Shown: piece after piece, positions 17,644-26,126 of the stretch
Layout: every line of letters starts with the position of its first letter
How positions within the stretch are numbered: the stretch's first letter is position 1
DNA from: Chlorobium chlorochromatii
Lineage (GTDB): Bacteria > Bacteroidota > Chlorobiia > Chlorobiales > Chlorobiaceae
Length of the DNA: 34,727 nt
Assembly: GCA_020721255.1 (NCBI GenBank)
Contig: DYND01000002.1
Location: 48,712-83,438 of the forward strand
Direction: 5' to 3'
Program-made: the position numbers and the translations under genes
Notes under the pieces: generated by a model
Seen by the model: the letters and a program-made list of their open reading frames with translations, nothing else
Told to the model about the DNA's origin: nothing
Databases searched by the model: none

Positions 17644-18531
17644 ATGTTGGAAAGTATGACCGGATATGGCAGTGCCGAAGCCGTTGAAAGTGGTATTCGC
17701 ACACTTGTCGAGTTACGATCAGTCAATAATCGATTCGCCGAAATAAGTGTCAAGCTTCCTCGTCAATTACTCTCCTATGAGCTTGAAGTTCGTGAGTCAA
17801 TTCGTGCTCATTTCCAGAGAGGAAAAATATCTGCCTATATTCAATTGCAGATTGATGATGAGCAGCCTGTTTCTGTCAGTATCAATGTCGCTAAAGTACA
17901 AGCTTACAAAGCCTTGCTTGACACTGTCAAGCGTGAAGCCAATATTGATGCGCCTCTGCAGCTTGAGCATATTTTAAGATTTCCCGATCTTTTTGATAAT
18001 GGAACGAATGCGCTCGACACTGCCGGGCAGAGCTGGCCATTTGTCAAAACGCTTCTGTTTGACGCTCTTGCCCGTCTGAAAGCTATGCGGCGCAAAGAGG
18101 GTGAGGAGCTCTCTATCGATTTCAGAGCACGTATTGCCGGTATTGAGGATATGCTCAGCAGCATTACACTGCTTGCCGCCGATAATCTTGACACGGTACG
18201 AAAGCGTCTTACTGCCAAGGTTGAGGCTGTAGCAGGCAAGGATATTGCGTATAGTCGCGATCGTCTTGAGATGGAGCTGGTGCTTGCTGCCGACAGGCTT
18301 GATATTACCGAAGAGTTGACTCGTTTTGCCAGTCACAACAAATTCTTTCTTGAAGAGCTTTGCAATGAAGAGAGTGGTTCCGGTCGAAAATTAAATTTTT
18401 TGTTGCAAGAGCAGTTGCGCGAAGCTAATACTATTGCTTCAAAATCGCAAAATGCTACGATTTCACAGAAAATTGTACAGGTTAAAGAGGAGCTTGAAAA
18501 GATACGGGAACAACTGCAAAATATTGAGTAG
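17644..18531 (+). CDS. yicC: YicC family endoribonuclease
   Basis: A 295-residue protein with the YicC N-terminal domain (Met-Thr-Gly-Tyr-Gly, then Glu-Leu-Arg-Ser-Val-Asn-Asn-Arg at about residues 25-32) and the DUF1732 C-terminal domain. The latter has Leu-Asn-Phe-Leu-Leu-Gln-Glu, then Arg-Glu-Ala-Asn-Thr-Ile-Ala-Ser-Lys. YicC proteins have been reported as endoribonucleases acting on mRNA or small RNA. gmk starts four bases after its stop, and the yicC-gmk-rpoZ order is conserved in many bacteria, pointing to one operon. Confidence 0.93.
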   Translation: MLESMTGYGSAEAVESGIRTLVELRSVNNRFAEISVKLPRQLLSYELEVRESIRAHFQRGKISAYIQLQIDDEQPVSVSINVAKVQAYKALLDTVKREANIDAPLQLEHILRFPDLFDNGTNALDTAGQSWPFVKTLLFDALARLKAMRRKEGEELSIDFRARIAGIEDMLSSITLLAADNLDTVRKRLTAKVEAVAGKDIAYSRDRLEMELVLAADRLDITEELTRFASHNKFFLEELCNEESGSGRKLNFLLQEQLREANTIASKSQNATISQKIVQVKEELEKIREQLQNIE

Positions 18532-18535
18532 CCTC

Positions 18536-19117
18536 ATGGTTGAAAAGCAGCAGCAAGGGAAGTTGATTGTTTTTTCAGCACCATCAGGTACAGGTAAGTC
18601 CACTATTGCCAACATTGTGCTTGAACGTTTACCACATCTCAAATTTTCCGTATCAGCGACGACTCGCCAGAAAAGAGAGGGGGAGCAAGAGGGTGTCAAC
18701 TACTATTTTCTTTGCCAAGAAGAATTTGAGCAAACCATTCAGTCTGGCGGTTTTATTGAATATGAGTTTTTTTTTGGTAACTATTATGGTACACTGTTTG
18801 ATAAGACGTATCAAGCCATTCATGAAGGTCGCGATATGTTGCTTGATCTGGATGTGAAAGGTGCCCTGAATCTGAAAAAACTTTTTCCTGCTAATTCATT
18901 ACTTATCTTTATACAACCGCCAAGTATGGAGGTGTTACAGGAGAGGCTGAAAAGTCGCAAGAGTGAAGATGAAAACAGTTTGAATATTCGCCTTCAGCGA
19001 GCTCAATCAGAGATCGAATATGCGTCTCAATTTGATGAAGTGGTTGTGAACGATACTCTGCATGATGCAGTGGATGCTGTTATGGCAATTATCACCAGAT
19101 TTCTTTCAATAACGTAA
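18536..19117 (+). CDS. gmk: Guanylate kinase
   Basis: A 193-residue enzyme that phosphorylates GMP to GDP. The P-loop Ala-Pro-Ser-Gly-Thr-Gly-Lys-Ser has its Lys at residue 21. It is followed by Ser-Ala-Thr-Thr-Arg, Glu-Gly-Val-Asn-Tyr-Tyr-Phe and the Leu-Leu-Asp-Leu-Asp-Val-Lys-Gly segment, all standard for the family. The ATG at 18536 gives the normal length; an upstream in-frame Met at 18434 would lie deep inside yicC and is rejected. Confidence 0.96.
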   Translation: MVEKQQQGKLIVFSAPSGTGKSTIANIVLERLPHLKFSVSATTRQKREGEQEGVNYYFLCQEEFEQTIQSGGFIEYEFFFGNYYGTLFDKTYQAIHEGRDMLLDLDVKGALNLKKLFPANSLLIFIQPPSMEVLQERLKSRKSEDENSLNIRLQRAQSEIEYASQFDEVVVNDTLHDAVDAVMAIITRFLSIT

Positions 19118-19128
19118 AATAACGAGCA

Positions 19129-19482
19129 ATGCCGGTTAACCCAGTTGACTTGAATAAATTAAGAAGCGCACACTCCAATTTGTATGAAACCGTTGTTGCT
19201 ATTTCAAAAAAGGCAAAAAAGTTGCATGATGAAGAGCGGACGGAAATTGAAGATAAGCTGCTTCCGTATAAAGAGATGATTCGTAATCCGAGCAGTGAAT
19301 CGGAGTCGGATAAAGTTTTTCCAGAACAGATTGCTATCAGTCTGGAATTTGAGGTGCGTGAAAAATCATCACATAAAGCTGTTGCGGACTATTTTGACCG
19401 ACAGTATGATTACGTCCTTGAAAAGCCGGTAGAGAAAAAGGTTGTGCACACTGAAGATGATGATGAAACTGACGGGGATTAA
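19129..19482 (+). CDS. rpoZ: RNA polymerase omega subunit-like protein
   Basis: A 117-residue protein with the omega-like helix Asn-Leu-Tyr-Glu-Thr-Val-Val-Ala-Ile-Ser-Lys-Lys-Ala near residues 17-29 and an acidic C-terminal tail. The location directly after gmk is the classical rpoZ position. Omega stabilises RNA polymerase and binds ppGpp in some phyla. The sequence is longer and more divergent than proteobacterial omega, as in the Bacteroidota/Chlorobiota form, so the call relies partly on context. Confidence 0.8.
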   Translation: MPVNPVDLNKLRSAHSNLYETVVAISKKAKKLHDEERTEIEDKLLPYKEMIRNPSSESESDKVFPEQIAISLEFEVREKSSHKAVADYFDRQYDYVLEKPVEKKVVHTEDDDETDGD

Positions 19483-19966
19483 TCAGATTACCCTTCGTGT
19501 CAACGATCTGCGGCAGGCAGAATCGTTTTATTGCGATATACTCGGCATTCCACTCGACCATCGTGTGGGTGCCAATATTGTGTATCTGCGTCTTTATTCG
19601 GATATCCTTGTGCTGGTAAAGGCTGAAACCACAGCCTCGGTCGAAGCTCGTGATATAAGAGTGGATCATTTTGGTTTTCGGCTTCCCTCAAATGCAGAGG
19701 TTGATACTGCTGCTCATTATCTTGTGGAGCAAGGAGTTCATCTGGTTACTCGCCCTGCTAATCGACGTGAAGGTCGTGCTTTTTTTGTTATGGATCCCGA
19801 TGGTAATTTAATTGAGTTTTATTCCATGAACGATAAAGGGATTACTCTTACCGATGCAGATATCGATACGTCCTCACCGCAAGTGAGTGTTATTGGTCAA
19901 GATCACCGGAGAAGCGAAGAGCAATTCCCAAATATCCCTAAAAAAACTCGTCGTTCACGAAAGTGA
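19463..19966 (+). CDS. VOC-fold (glyoxalase/dioxygenase superfamily) protein
   Basis: A protein of about 167 residues with a single glyoxalase/bleomycin-resistance/dioxygenase domain. An N-terminal Asn-Gln-Ile-Thr-Leu-Arg-Val strand and a Phe-Tyr-x-x-x-Leu-Gly helix are present. The second module has Val-Asp-His-Phe-Gly-Phe, and it ends with Asp-Pro-Asp-Gly-Asn-Leu-Ile-Glu-Phe-Tyr. The first metal ligand is Gln where many relatives have His; human glyoxalase I also uses Gln. A tail of about 50 residues after the fold is polar and basic. Three adjacent ATGs (19457, 19460, 19463) overlap the end of rpoZ, and the third is taken arbitrarily. Its stop overlaps the convergent pyrophosphorylase gene by 12 bases. 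The substrate is unknown. Confidence 0.82.
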   Translation: MKLTGINQITLRVNDLRQAESFYCDILGIPLDHRVGANIVYLRLYSDILVLVKAETTASVEARDIRVDHFGFRLPSNAEVDTAAHYLVEQGVHLVTRPANRREGRAFFVMDPDGNLIEFYSMNDKGITLTDADIDTSSPQVSVIGQDHRRSEEQFPNIPKKTRRSRK

Positions 19967-20704
19967 CTTTTCGCATTTTCGTAAAACCTCTTCAGCTTCA
20001 CAGAGTTGTTCTGGAGTATTAATGCCAAGAATTTCATTCGCATTCTCAGTTTTAAAGGCACTTACGGTAGCACCTCTTGCAAAACAGAGAGCGAAAACGT
20101 CGGTAAGATAGTACTCTTGCTGGGCGTTATTCGTGGTAATGTTACTTAGCGCATCAAACAGCAGTGTTGCATTGAAGACATAGACACCTGAATTAATCTC
20201 CTTAACGGCGCGTTCTTGCTCAGAAGCATCTTTTTGTTCAACAATTTTCAGCACTTGGTTGCTGCTCGTATCACGCATAACTCTTCCATATCCTGCAGGG
20301 TCATCAAGTTCGGCTGTGAGTACGGTTGCAACCGATGAACTTGTTCGATGGAGGGCGATCAACTGTTCCAGCGTTTTAACCTGAACGAGTGGAGCATCTC
20401 CTGAAAGAATAAGGATATCACCATTAAAATCGTGAAGCTGTGCTTCGGTTTGCATGACCGCATGCCCTGTGCCTAATTGTGGTTCCTGCAATGCAATGTC
20501 AATCTTGAATCGTGCAGTGGCATTTTTAACAAGTTCTGCCTGATGACCAACAACCAGTACAATTTTTGCCGGATTCAGTGCCTGTGCTGTTTCAAGAACG
20601 TAGTCAATAAGAGGGTGCCCGTTTGCTTGATGCAGCACTTTTGGAAGAGCTGACTGCATTCTTGTGCCTTTGCCGGCGGCCATAATGATGACTGCAAGTG
20701 CCAT
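19955..20704 (-). CDS. Sugar-1-phosphate nucleotidyltransferase (GlmU N-terminal half only)
   Basis: A 249-residue nucleotidyltransferase of the GlmU pyrophosphorylase type. It has Ala-Ala-Gly-Lys-Gly-Thr-Arg-Met (residues 9-16), a Pro-Lys-Val-Leu-His motif and Gln-Leu-Gly-Thr-Gly-His-Ala. Ser-Gly-Asp-Ala-Pro-Leu, Gly-Tyr-Gly-Arg and Glu-Ile-Asn-Ser-Gly-Val-Tyr follow. It should make UDP-GlcNAc from GlcNAc-1-phosphate and UTP. Ordinary GlmU is about 450 residues, with a left-handed beta-helix acetyltransferase half that is absent here, so acetylation of GlcN-1-P must come from another gene. It is the last gene of a leftward run with panD, lptC and skp, and overlaps the VOC gene at its 3' end. 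Confidence 0.88.
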   Translation of the reverse strand: MALAVIIMAAGKGTRMQSALPKVLHQANGHPLIDYVLETAQALNPAKIVLVVGHQAELVKNATARFKIDIALQEPQLGTGHAVMQTEAQLHDFNGDILILSGDAPLVQVKTLEQLIALHRTSSSVATVLTAELDDPAGYGRVMRDTSSNQVLKIVEQKDASEQERAVKEINSGVYVFNATLLFDALSNITTNNAQQEYYLTDVFALCFARGATVSAFKTENANEILGINTPEQLCEAEEVLRKCEKSLS

Positions 20705-20736
20705 GGATGAACGTTTATTCTTTCTGTTTTAGTTTA

Positions 20737-21123
20737 TCAGGAGAGAAGCTTTGTCTCTTCCCCGACGTAATGCCGACTTTTTGGGTTGTTGTGTTTGTCC
20801 ACAATCAGTACCATCGGTTTAAAGTCGCGTGCTTCATTTTCCTCAATGACGGCAAAGGTCATGATGATGATTTCATCACCCGGCAATGCGCACCGAGCAG
20901 CCGCACCATTAAGTTGAATTTCGCGTGAGCCATGAGCGCCTTTAATGATGTAGGTTTCAAAGCGTTCGCCGTTGTTATTGTTAACCACGAGTACTTTTTC
21001 ATTCGGGATCATATTGGCTATCTCCAGCAGTTCATTATCAATAGTGATACTGCCTTCATATTCGAGATCGCCACTGGTGACGATAGCATTGTGAATTTTT
21101 GATTTTAAGACGTGTAATTTCAT
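20737..21123 (-). CDS. panD: Aspartate 1-decarboxylase
   Basis: A 128-residue pyruvoyl-dependent enzyme that makes beta-alanine for pantothenate and CoA. The self-cleavage site Tyr-Glu-Gly-Ser-Ile places Ser at residue 25, which becomes the pyruvoyl group. Lys9, His11, Arg54 and Tyr58 match the catalytic set of E. coli PanD, and Asn-Gly-Ala-Ala-Ala-Arg is also conserved. The ATG at 21123 is preferred over an in-frame TTG two codons upstream. The gene lies 16 bases after lptC and 32 before the pyrophosphorylase gene. Confidence 0.97.
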   Translation of the reverse strand: MKLHVLKSKIHNAIVTSGDLEYEGSITIDNELLEIANMIPNEKVLVVNNNNGERFETYIIKGAHGSREIQLNGAAARCALPGDEIIIMTFAVIEENEARDFKPMVLIVDKHNNPKSRHYVGEETKLLS

Positions 21124-21139
21124 GCACAAACCTGCTTCA

Positions 21140-21691
21140 TTATTGTTGTATAAATGCCTCTCCGCTACCTCGAAAAATTCGATATTTTTTCAGTGACTGA
21201 TCACTTTCAAAACCTTCGCCGCGAATAGTCTCATTGTTTCTGGTGATGGTAACCAATCGATGGGAACGTATCATTTTGTCGCTGGCACTTCGTTTGACGT
21301 ACTCACTGGTGATCACGGTACCATCATTTGTCGACCTCATCACCACATTGCCCATTGCTTCAATATCCTGATTATCGTGAATAACAGCTTTTTCTGCGGT
21401 TATTCTGGTTGTCGCTTGCCCATGCTGATCAAAAAGTGTCACAGTGATTCCACCATCGAGATGATGCTGGCTGCCCTTTCTGGTTTTGTACTCTGCCTGG
21501 TGCGCTGCCTGTACAACTCCTTTATGAATCCCGGCCTCGGTAAAATCCACCTTGACCTGCCAGCTCTCTTGAAGCAGACTATCGAGGGCTGCAGTATCGT
21601 TTTGGGCAAAACGGCGAGCCTTTACGGGTTCGCCGCATCCCATGATAATCATCACCAAGAGATTGAGATAAAAAAAAGCAGCTTTTCTCAC
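21140..21691 (-). CDS. lptC: LPS export protein LptC, lipoprotein form
   Basis: A 183-residue protein with a GTG start. A lipoprotein signal at residues 1-19 ends with a lipobox-like Ile-Met-Gly-Cys. The rest is a beta-jellyroll LptC/OstA fold, with [10 protein letters not shown] and Met-Gly-Asn-Val-Val-Met-Arg-Ser. LptC links the LptBFG transporter to periplasmic LptA. The lipid-anchored form occurs in several non-proteobacterial phyla, whereas enteric LptC has a transmembrane anchor. It lies 24 bases after skp, consistent with an envelope-biogenesis operon. Confidence 0.87.
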   Translation of the reverse strand: MRKAAFFYLNLLVMIIMGCGEPVKARRFAQNDTAALDSLLQESWQVKVDFTEAGIHKGVVQAAHQAEYKTRKGSQHHLDGGITVTLFDQHGQATTRITAEKAVIHDNQDIEAMGNVVMRSTNDGTVITSEYVKRSASDKMIRSHRLVTITRNNETIRGEGFESDQSLKKYRIFRGSGEAFIQQ

Positions 21692-21715
21692 GCTTATCGG
21701 GCTATGGGGAGCTGC

Positions 21716-22246
21716 TTACTTGAGATTCAATTTATCGAGCACTTTGAAAGTGATATCATTGTCAGGAGTGACATAAATAGCACTGTTCTTTTCAAGTACG
21801 AGAGTTACGCCTTCATTTTCCGCAATTGCCTGTACGGCAGTCAACACTTTCTGGCGGATGGGTACCAGGAGTTCCTGCTGTTTCTTTTCCATAGTGCCAC
21901 CGCGGCCAAAGTTCTCCTGCTGATATTTTTCAACCGCCTTTGCTTTTGCATTTAACTCTTTTTCTCTCTGATCTCTTACTGTTTTGCTTAACGATCCTGC
22001 CTGCTGACGATAGGTTGCAACTGATTTTTGCAGCTCTTGATTCAGGCGGTCAAGCTCTTTTTCCAGCGGAGCTGATGCTGTTTGTAATGCAGCTTCAGCT
22101 TTCTTGGTTTCAGGCAGCATTTGCAGAATTTTCCCTGAATCGACAACACTTACTTTCGTTGCCTGTTCTGTTGCCGCAAACGATTGTGGCGTACTCAATA
22201 CTAAACCTAAAGCAGCAGCCGAGATGATACGGCGTGTCTTGGTCAT
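21716..22246 (-). CDS. OmpH/Skp family periplasmic chaperone
   Basis: A protein of about 176 residues that holds unfolded outer-membrane proteins on their way to BamA. A cleavable signal peptide ends near Ser-Phe-Ala. A beta-strand with Lys-Val-Ser-Val-Val-Asp-Ser-Gly-Lys-Ile-Leu follows. A long charged coiled-coil (about residues 50-125) comes next, then the closing strand with Leu-Val-Leu-Glu-Lys-Asn-Ser-Ala-Ile-Tyr-Val. The ATG at 22246 gives a compact signal peptide; an upstream in-frame ATG at 22267 would add seven residues. lptC follows directly. The upstream 260 bp hold no convincing gene. Confidence 0.88.
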   Translation of the reverse strand: MTKTRRIISAAALGLVLSTPQSFAATEQATKVSVVDSGKILQMLPETKKAEAALQTASAPLEKELDRLNQELQKSVATYRQQAGSLSKTVRDQREKELNAKAKAVEKYQQENFGRGGTMEKKQQELLVPIRQKVLTAVQAIAENEGVTLVLEKNSAIYVTPDNDITFKVLDKLNLK

Positions 22247-22527
22247 AAATTCTTTTTTGAGAACCATTATTATTTTCGGTTAAAGTTATAAGCTTTTATA
22301 TGAGTATTTGAGGCACGTTAAGTGCGAGAATGTTTTGTTTCTGCTTTAATTGACTGTCAAAGGTAATAATTCCTTGATAAAAAACTACACAAAGCACGAG
22401 AAGCTCTCTTTTACTACAATGAGCTTGCATATATGCTGCAGTGGTGTTCGTGCAACGTGTTCAATGATACGGAATTCTTGTGTCGCACTTCTCTATATCC
22501 CGATTTTCACCCGCAAGGTTTTGCCGG

Positions 22528-23676
22528 TTACACTGTTTTTCGTTGGAAAAACTGCCCAGGCTGTTGCACAATAGCGTTCTTGAATTCCAGCTCAAACAGA
22601 TGCACAAGAAGTGTAGAAATATCAGTTGATGAGGCTTGTGCAAGTGCATCGATGTGGATCGGTTCTCTGCCCATGCACTTGATGATACTTTTTTCGATGG
22701 TTGAGAGCGTTTCGTCCTCGATGGTATCCTCCGCAGGCGAGTTGCCTGCATGGCGTTTGGTGAGCGGCGCGCCAAGTTCGCTGATAATATCTTCAGCGCT
22801 CATAACTGCTTTTGCCTGGCCTTGTTGAATCAGCTTGTTCGTACCGCGTGATGTTCGGGAAAAAATACTGCCGGGTACGGCAAAGACTTCACGATTTTGT
22901 TCCAGCGCTGTTGCTGCGGTGATGAGAGATCCCCCTTTACTATCCGATTCAACAACAAGTGTGCCTGATGAAATACCCGATATGATACGGTTTCGTTTCG
23001 GAAATTTTCCGGGTGTGAGCGTTGAGCCAAGCAACTCTTCGGAGATAAGTGCACCCCGTTCGAGAATTTTTGGCCACACCTTGCCTTGAGGATCGGTATA
23101 GATGGTGTCGATGCCGCTTGCCAGCACGGCAACGGTAATGCCGCCATGTTCACAAGTGGCAGTGTGTGCAGCCATGTCGATGCCGTACGCCATACCGCTG
23201 AATATGGCAATCCCGTTGTTTACCAACTCTTTGCACAGTTGAGAGGTTGCCTGTTTGCCATATTGCGACGCATATCGTGTACCGACGACTGCCAGGGCTG
23301 GCATACCTATTGGGGGAAGTGTACCGCGCACAAAAATGCAGGGCGGCGGATCATAAATTTCCCGCAACAGTACCGGATAGTCAGGGTCGAGCAGGGTGAC
23401 CATTGTGGCGTTATATCGGGCAAGACCGGCAATTTGCTCATCAACCGATTGTTGTGCACTTTCGAGTGTTGCGGGATGATGAAAAAAGTGGTGAATCTGC
23501 CGCGCAAGTGATTCTCCAATACCGGAAATTTTCATCAAATCATCAACGCCCGCGTATGGGATTGCGGTTACATCTGCAAAAGCATTGATCATCGCTTTGA
23601 TTCTTGCTGGTCCGATGCCGGGCACAAGAGTCAAGAGAAGCATCAGATGCTTCTGTTTCGTGGTAGCAGGTGTCAT
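22528..23676 (-). CDS. dprA: DNA-processing protein DprA
   Basis: A 382-residue single-stranded-DNA-binding protein that loads RecA during natural transformation. An N-terminal helix-hairpin-helix region has Gly-Ile-Gly-Pro-Ala-Arg and a second Gly-Ile-Gly. The Rossmann-like DprA domain starts with Val-Val-Gly-Thr-Arg, then Ser-Gly-Met-Ala-Tyr-Gly-Ile-Asp and Ala-Val-Leu-Ala-Ser-Gly-Ile-Asp. Phe-Pro-Lys-Arg-Asn-Arg-Ile-Ile-Ser-Gly and Gly-Ser-Leu-Ile-Thr-Ala follow. A C-terminal winged-helix domain covers about residues 310-375. The gene follows the prenyl synthase by 14 bases. It shows that at least part of the competence machinery is present. Confidence 0.95.
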   Translation of the reverse strand: MTPATTKQKHLMLLLTLVPGIGPARIKAMINAFADVTAIPYAGVDDLMKISGIGESLARQIHHFFHHPATLESAQQSVDEQIAGLARYNATMVTLLDPDYPVLLREIYDPPPCIFVRGTLPPIGMPALAVVGTRYASQYGKQATSQLCKELVNNGIAIFSGMAYGIDMAAHTATCEHGGITVAVLASGIDTIYTDPQGKVWPKILERGALISEELLGSTLTPGKFPKRNRIISGISSGTLVVESDSKGGSLITAATALEQNREVFAVPGSIFSRTSRGTNKLIQQGQAKAVMSAEDIISELGAPLTKRHAGNSPAEDTIEDETLSTIEKSIIKCMGREPIHIDALAQASSTDISTLLVHLFELEFKNAIVQQPGQFFQRKTV

Positions 23677-23690
23677 TTCGATGAGCCGCC

Positions 23691-24704
23691 TTAGAAGTCG
23701 CGCTTCATCAACATATTGGCAAAGCCTTTGAGATAGTCGCGCCCATCGGCGTGTGGCATATTGTCGAGCGCGGATAATGCTTCTTCAGTATTTTTGTTGA
23801 TGAGTGCCGCAGTTTCATCAAGCACGCCACTGCGTTCAAAAATAGCTTTAACATCGGGCACTCTCTCGGCACCAATGCCTTTATTGGCTATGATAGAGGT
23901 CAAGAGGTCGTGGTCAGCACCTGAACTCAGTTCGAGTGAACGAAGAAGCAGATAGGTTTTTTTACCGTTGATGATATCGCCACCAGCCATTTTTCCGGAT
24001 TTACCATCTTCAGCCATAATATCAAGGTAGTCATCTTGAATCTGGAAGGCTTGACCAATTTTTTCACCAAAGAGTATCAGACTGCTCAGTTGTTCGTCCG
24101 TGGCATTTCCTGCTACGCCTCCTGCTTCAAGTGCGGCTGAAATGAGACGGCCGGTTTTCTTGGCAATCATGTCGAGATAGTCAGCAATGGTAGCGTTGTG
24201 TTTCTCTTCAAGCTCCATATCAAGCGCCTGTCCTTCGCAAATGGTGATGTTGGCATGATTCAGAATATGTACCAGCTCAGCATGGCGGTGGCTTTTTGCC
24301 TGCAGGGCAAGTTCATAAGCATAAGCAATCATCATGTCTCCAGTCAGAATGGCAGCGCTGATATTCCATTTTTTATGAACCGTGGTTCTGCCGTGGCGAA
24401 GTTCAGCCTGATCCATAATGTCGTCGTGAATCAGGGTGAAGTTGTGCAGAATTTCAACGGCAAGCGCAACGTTCAGTGCCGAATCCGATTCGCCAGACAC
24501 CGCTTCAGAAGCAAGCAGTGTGAGGAAAGGGCGAATACGCTTTCCCTTGCCTTCAAGAATGTATCGTGCTGGTGCATAAAGCGTTACAGGACGTTCGCTG
24601 TCGAAACATTTTCCGAGCGCATCATTGATTTTTTCGTGGTAAAGTCGATACTTTTTTTCAACAAGTTCCTGTGTGATAAGCATAGTCATGATGAAATCGG
24701 TCAA
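23691..24704 (-). CDS. Polyprenyl synthetase, likely GGPP/FPP synthase
   Basis: A 337-residue trans-isoprenyl diphosphate synthase. The first Asp-rich motif is Asp-Asp-Ile-Met-Asp at residues 94-98. The second is Gln-Asp-Asp-Tyr-Leu-Asp near residue 225, and Gly-Lys-Arg-Ile-Arg-Pro occurs near residue 53. The residue five before the first motif is Phe, a bulky group known to limit chain length to about C20 in type I GGPP synthases, so GGPP or FPP is the expected product. The start overlaps the end of fni by four bases (ATGA), so isomerase and synthase are coupled. In a green sulfur bacterium this would feed bacteriochlorophyll tails, carotenoids and quinones (inference). Met codons at residues 6 and 8 are alternative starts. 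Confidence 0.92.
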   Translation of the reverse strand: MTDFIMTMLITQELVEKKYRLYHEKINDALGKCFDSERPVTLYAPARYILEGKGKRIRPFLTLLASEAVSGESDSALNVALAVEILHNFTLIHDDIMDQAELRHGRTTVHKKWNISAAILTGDMMIAYAYELALQAKSHRHAELVHILNHANITICEGQALDMELEEKHNATIADYLDMIAKKTGRLISAALEAGGVAGNATDEQLSSLILFGEKIGQAFQIQDDYLDIMAEDGKSGKMAGGDIINGKKTYLLLRSLELSSGADHDLLTSIIANKGIGAERVPDVKAIFERSGVLDETAALINKNTEEALSALDNMPHADGRDYLKGFANMLMKRDF

Positions 24705-25774
24705 TGTTTAGTGAGAAGTCGTTTATTTCTAAGTTCCTCAATGGTTGTTGCTCCGCAGAGGAACATAACGGCTTTAAGGTCGTTAAGCCATGTGGTGATG
24801 GTGTGTTCAAGTGTGCCTTCATGCAATGCTTTGAGCATGGAGCGTGCCGAAGCGGCCAGTTGTGCGCCAAGTGCCAGCGATACCGCAATGTCGATGCCAC
24901 TTTGCATGCCGCCTGAAGCGATAATTTCAGCATCACGAAATTCAGGATGTTCAGTCTTCAACTGCTTTATATCGATAAGGCACTCTGCAGTAGGAATGCC
25001 CCAGTTCAGTAGCGTGTCGAGCGCTTGCGGGCTGAATCGGTTTTCAGTGCCAAATTGGCGTGCATATCGAATTTCCTCAACTTTCTGCCAACTGATTCCT
25101 CCGGCACCGGCGACATCAATCACGCTTACACCGGCCTCAAGGAGTTGGCGGGCAACCGTTGCCGAAATACCGCATCCAACCTCTTTAACAATAACCGGAA
25201 CCGTGATGATGTTCGTGAGTGTGGCAAGTTGATTAAGCACACGGCGGAAATCGGTGTTGCCTTCCGGTTGGAAAAGCTCCTGTGCCGCATTCAAATGAAC
25301 AATCAATCCATCAGCTTCAAGCAGGTCGAGCATCATGCGAATGTCGCTTTCGCTTAACCCTTGAGCAACTTCCGGTGCTCCAATGTTGGCAAAAATCTGG
25401 ATAGTGGGGGCGTATTTGCGGGTAACCGCAAAGCTTTCGCGGTGCGATGAATTTTCGAGCGCCTGCCGCATACTGCCAACACCAAGCGGAATATTGAAGT
25501 GTTCGGCTGTTTCGGCAAGATGCTGGTTGAGCGTCGCTGCGTCGCTGTATCCGCCAGTCATAGAGGAAATCATCAGCGGAGCGCCAATGCTCTTACCAAG
25601 AAATGTGGTGGAGAGGTCGATGTCAGAGAACGATACTTCGGGCAGCGCGTTGTGCTCAAACTCGAATTGCTCCAAGCCAGTGGTTTTGCGGTTAAAGGCA
25701 ACATCTCCGTGCAGGCAAATCTCGACGTGGTTCTGTTTGCGCTCTATTGTTGTAGTATCTCCACTGTTGCTCAT
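24701..25774 (-). CDS. fni: Type 2 isopentenyl-diphosphate delta-isomerase
   Basis: A 357-residue FMN-dependent enzyme that interconverts IPP and DMAPP. The N-terminal Arg-Lys-x-x-His-Val-Glu motif (residues 12-18) is typical. So are [22 protein letters not shown] and Val-Lys-Glu-Val-Gly-Cys-Gly. The phosphate-binding Ala-Ser-Gly-Gly-Met-Gln-Ser-Gly closes the set. It heads the leftward run, overlaps the prenyl synthase, and its upstream region is the 352-bp gap facing the fic gene. Confidence 0.95.
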   Translation of the reverse strand: MSNSGDTTTIERKQNHVEICLHGDVAFNRKTTGLEQFEFEHNALPEVSFSDIDLSTTFLGKSIGAPLMISSMTGGYSDAATLNQHLAETAEHFNIPLGVGSMRQALENSSHRESFAVTRKYAPTIQIFANIGAPEVAQGLSESDIRMMLDLLEADGLIVHLNAAQELFQPEGNTDFRRVLNQLATLTNIITVPVIVKEVGCGISATVARQLLEAGVSVIDVAGAGGISWQKVEEIRYARQFGTENRFSPQALDTLLNWGIPTAECLIDIKQLKTEHPEFRDAEIIASGGMQSGIDIAVSLALGAQLAASARSMLKALHEGTLEHTITTWLNDLKAVMFLCGATTIEELRNKRLLTKH

Positions 25775-26126
25775 GCCGCTTTACGGGAAGGTTCCTTGAA
25801 GAGGATTGGTTGCTTTGTCAAAAATGGTGTAACATACTAAAAATATTCCATATTCATGAGCATACAATAGCAAGAGGCGTTATCACCAGGCGAACTTACG
25901 GCATTTTCTCCTATGCACTTGCTTCGCCTTGTTGCTGCCTGTTGTGGGGAGATGCTTTGCCGCACCTGAAAATATGGTTACTTTCTTTCAGTGGTAAGAA
26001 GCGTACTGTAACAAAAGGCTTGTTGCTTATTTACAACCCTTGAAAAACTTTGCCGCAAAACGAAGATACATTGAGAGAATATTCTTAAGACTCATGAATA
26101 TAAAGCCGATAAAAATATAGTAATGC
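25775..26126. other. 352-bp intergenic region between fni and fic
   Basis: This gap separates two divergent genes and should contain both promoters. I see no RNA gene and no clear repeat. A 77-codon open frame at 25810-26043 is Cys/Leu-rich and matches nothing known. A TTGACA hexamer on the minus strand near 25820 lacks a matching -10 at normal spacing. The last 90 bases are AT-rich, like the fic gene that follows. Confidence 0.5.

Noticed and set aside
21260..21955. A 231-codon plus-strand open frame opposite lptC and skp.
   Set aside because: It spans two well-supported genes and their junction, and resembles no protein family.
22268..22527. The 260-bp gap between dprA and skp, tested for a small gene or RNA.
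   Set aside because: Short plus-strand frames there run into dprA antisense and show no motifs; no strong hairpin with a T-run was seen.
24198..25232. A 344-codon plus-strand open frame opposite the prenyl synthase and fni.
   Set aside because: Both genes beneath it have complete family motifs; the antisense product is Ser/Cys-rich with no recognisable fold.
25810..26043. A 77-codon open frame in the fni-fic gap.
   Set aside because: Cys/Leu-rich, no similarity pattern and no ribosome-binding site; most likely chance.
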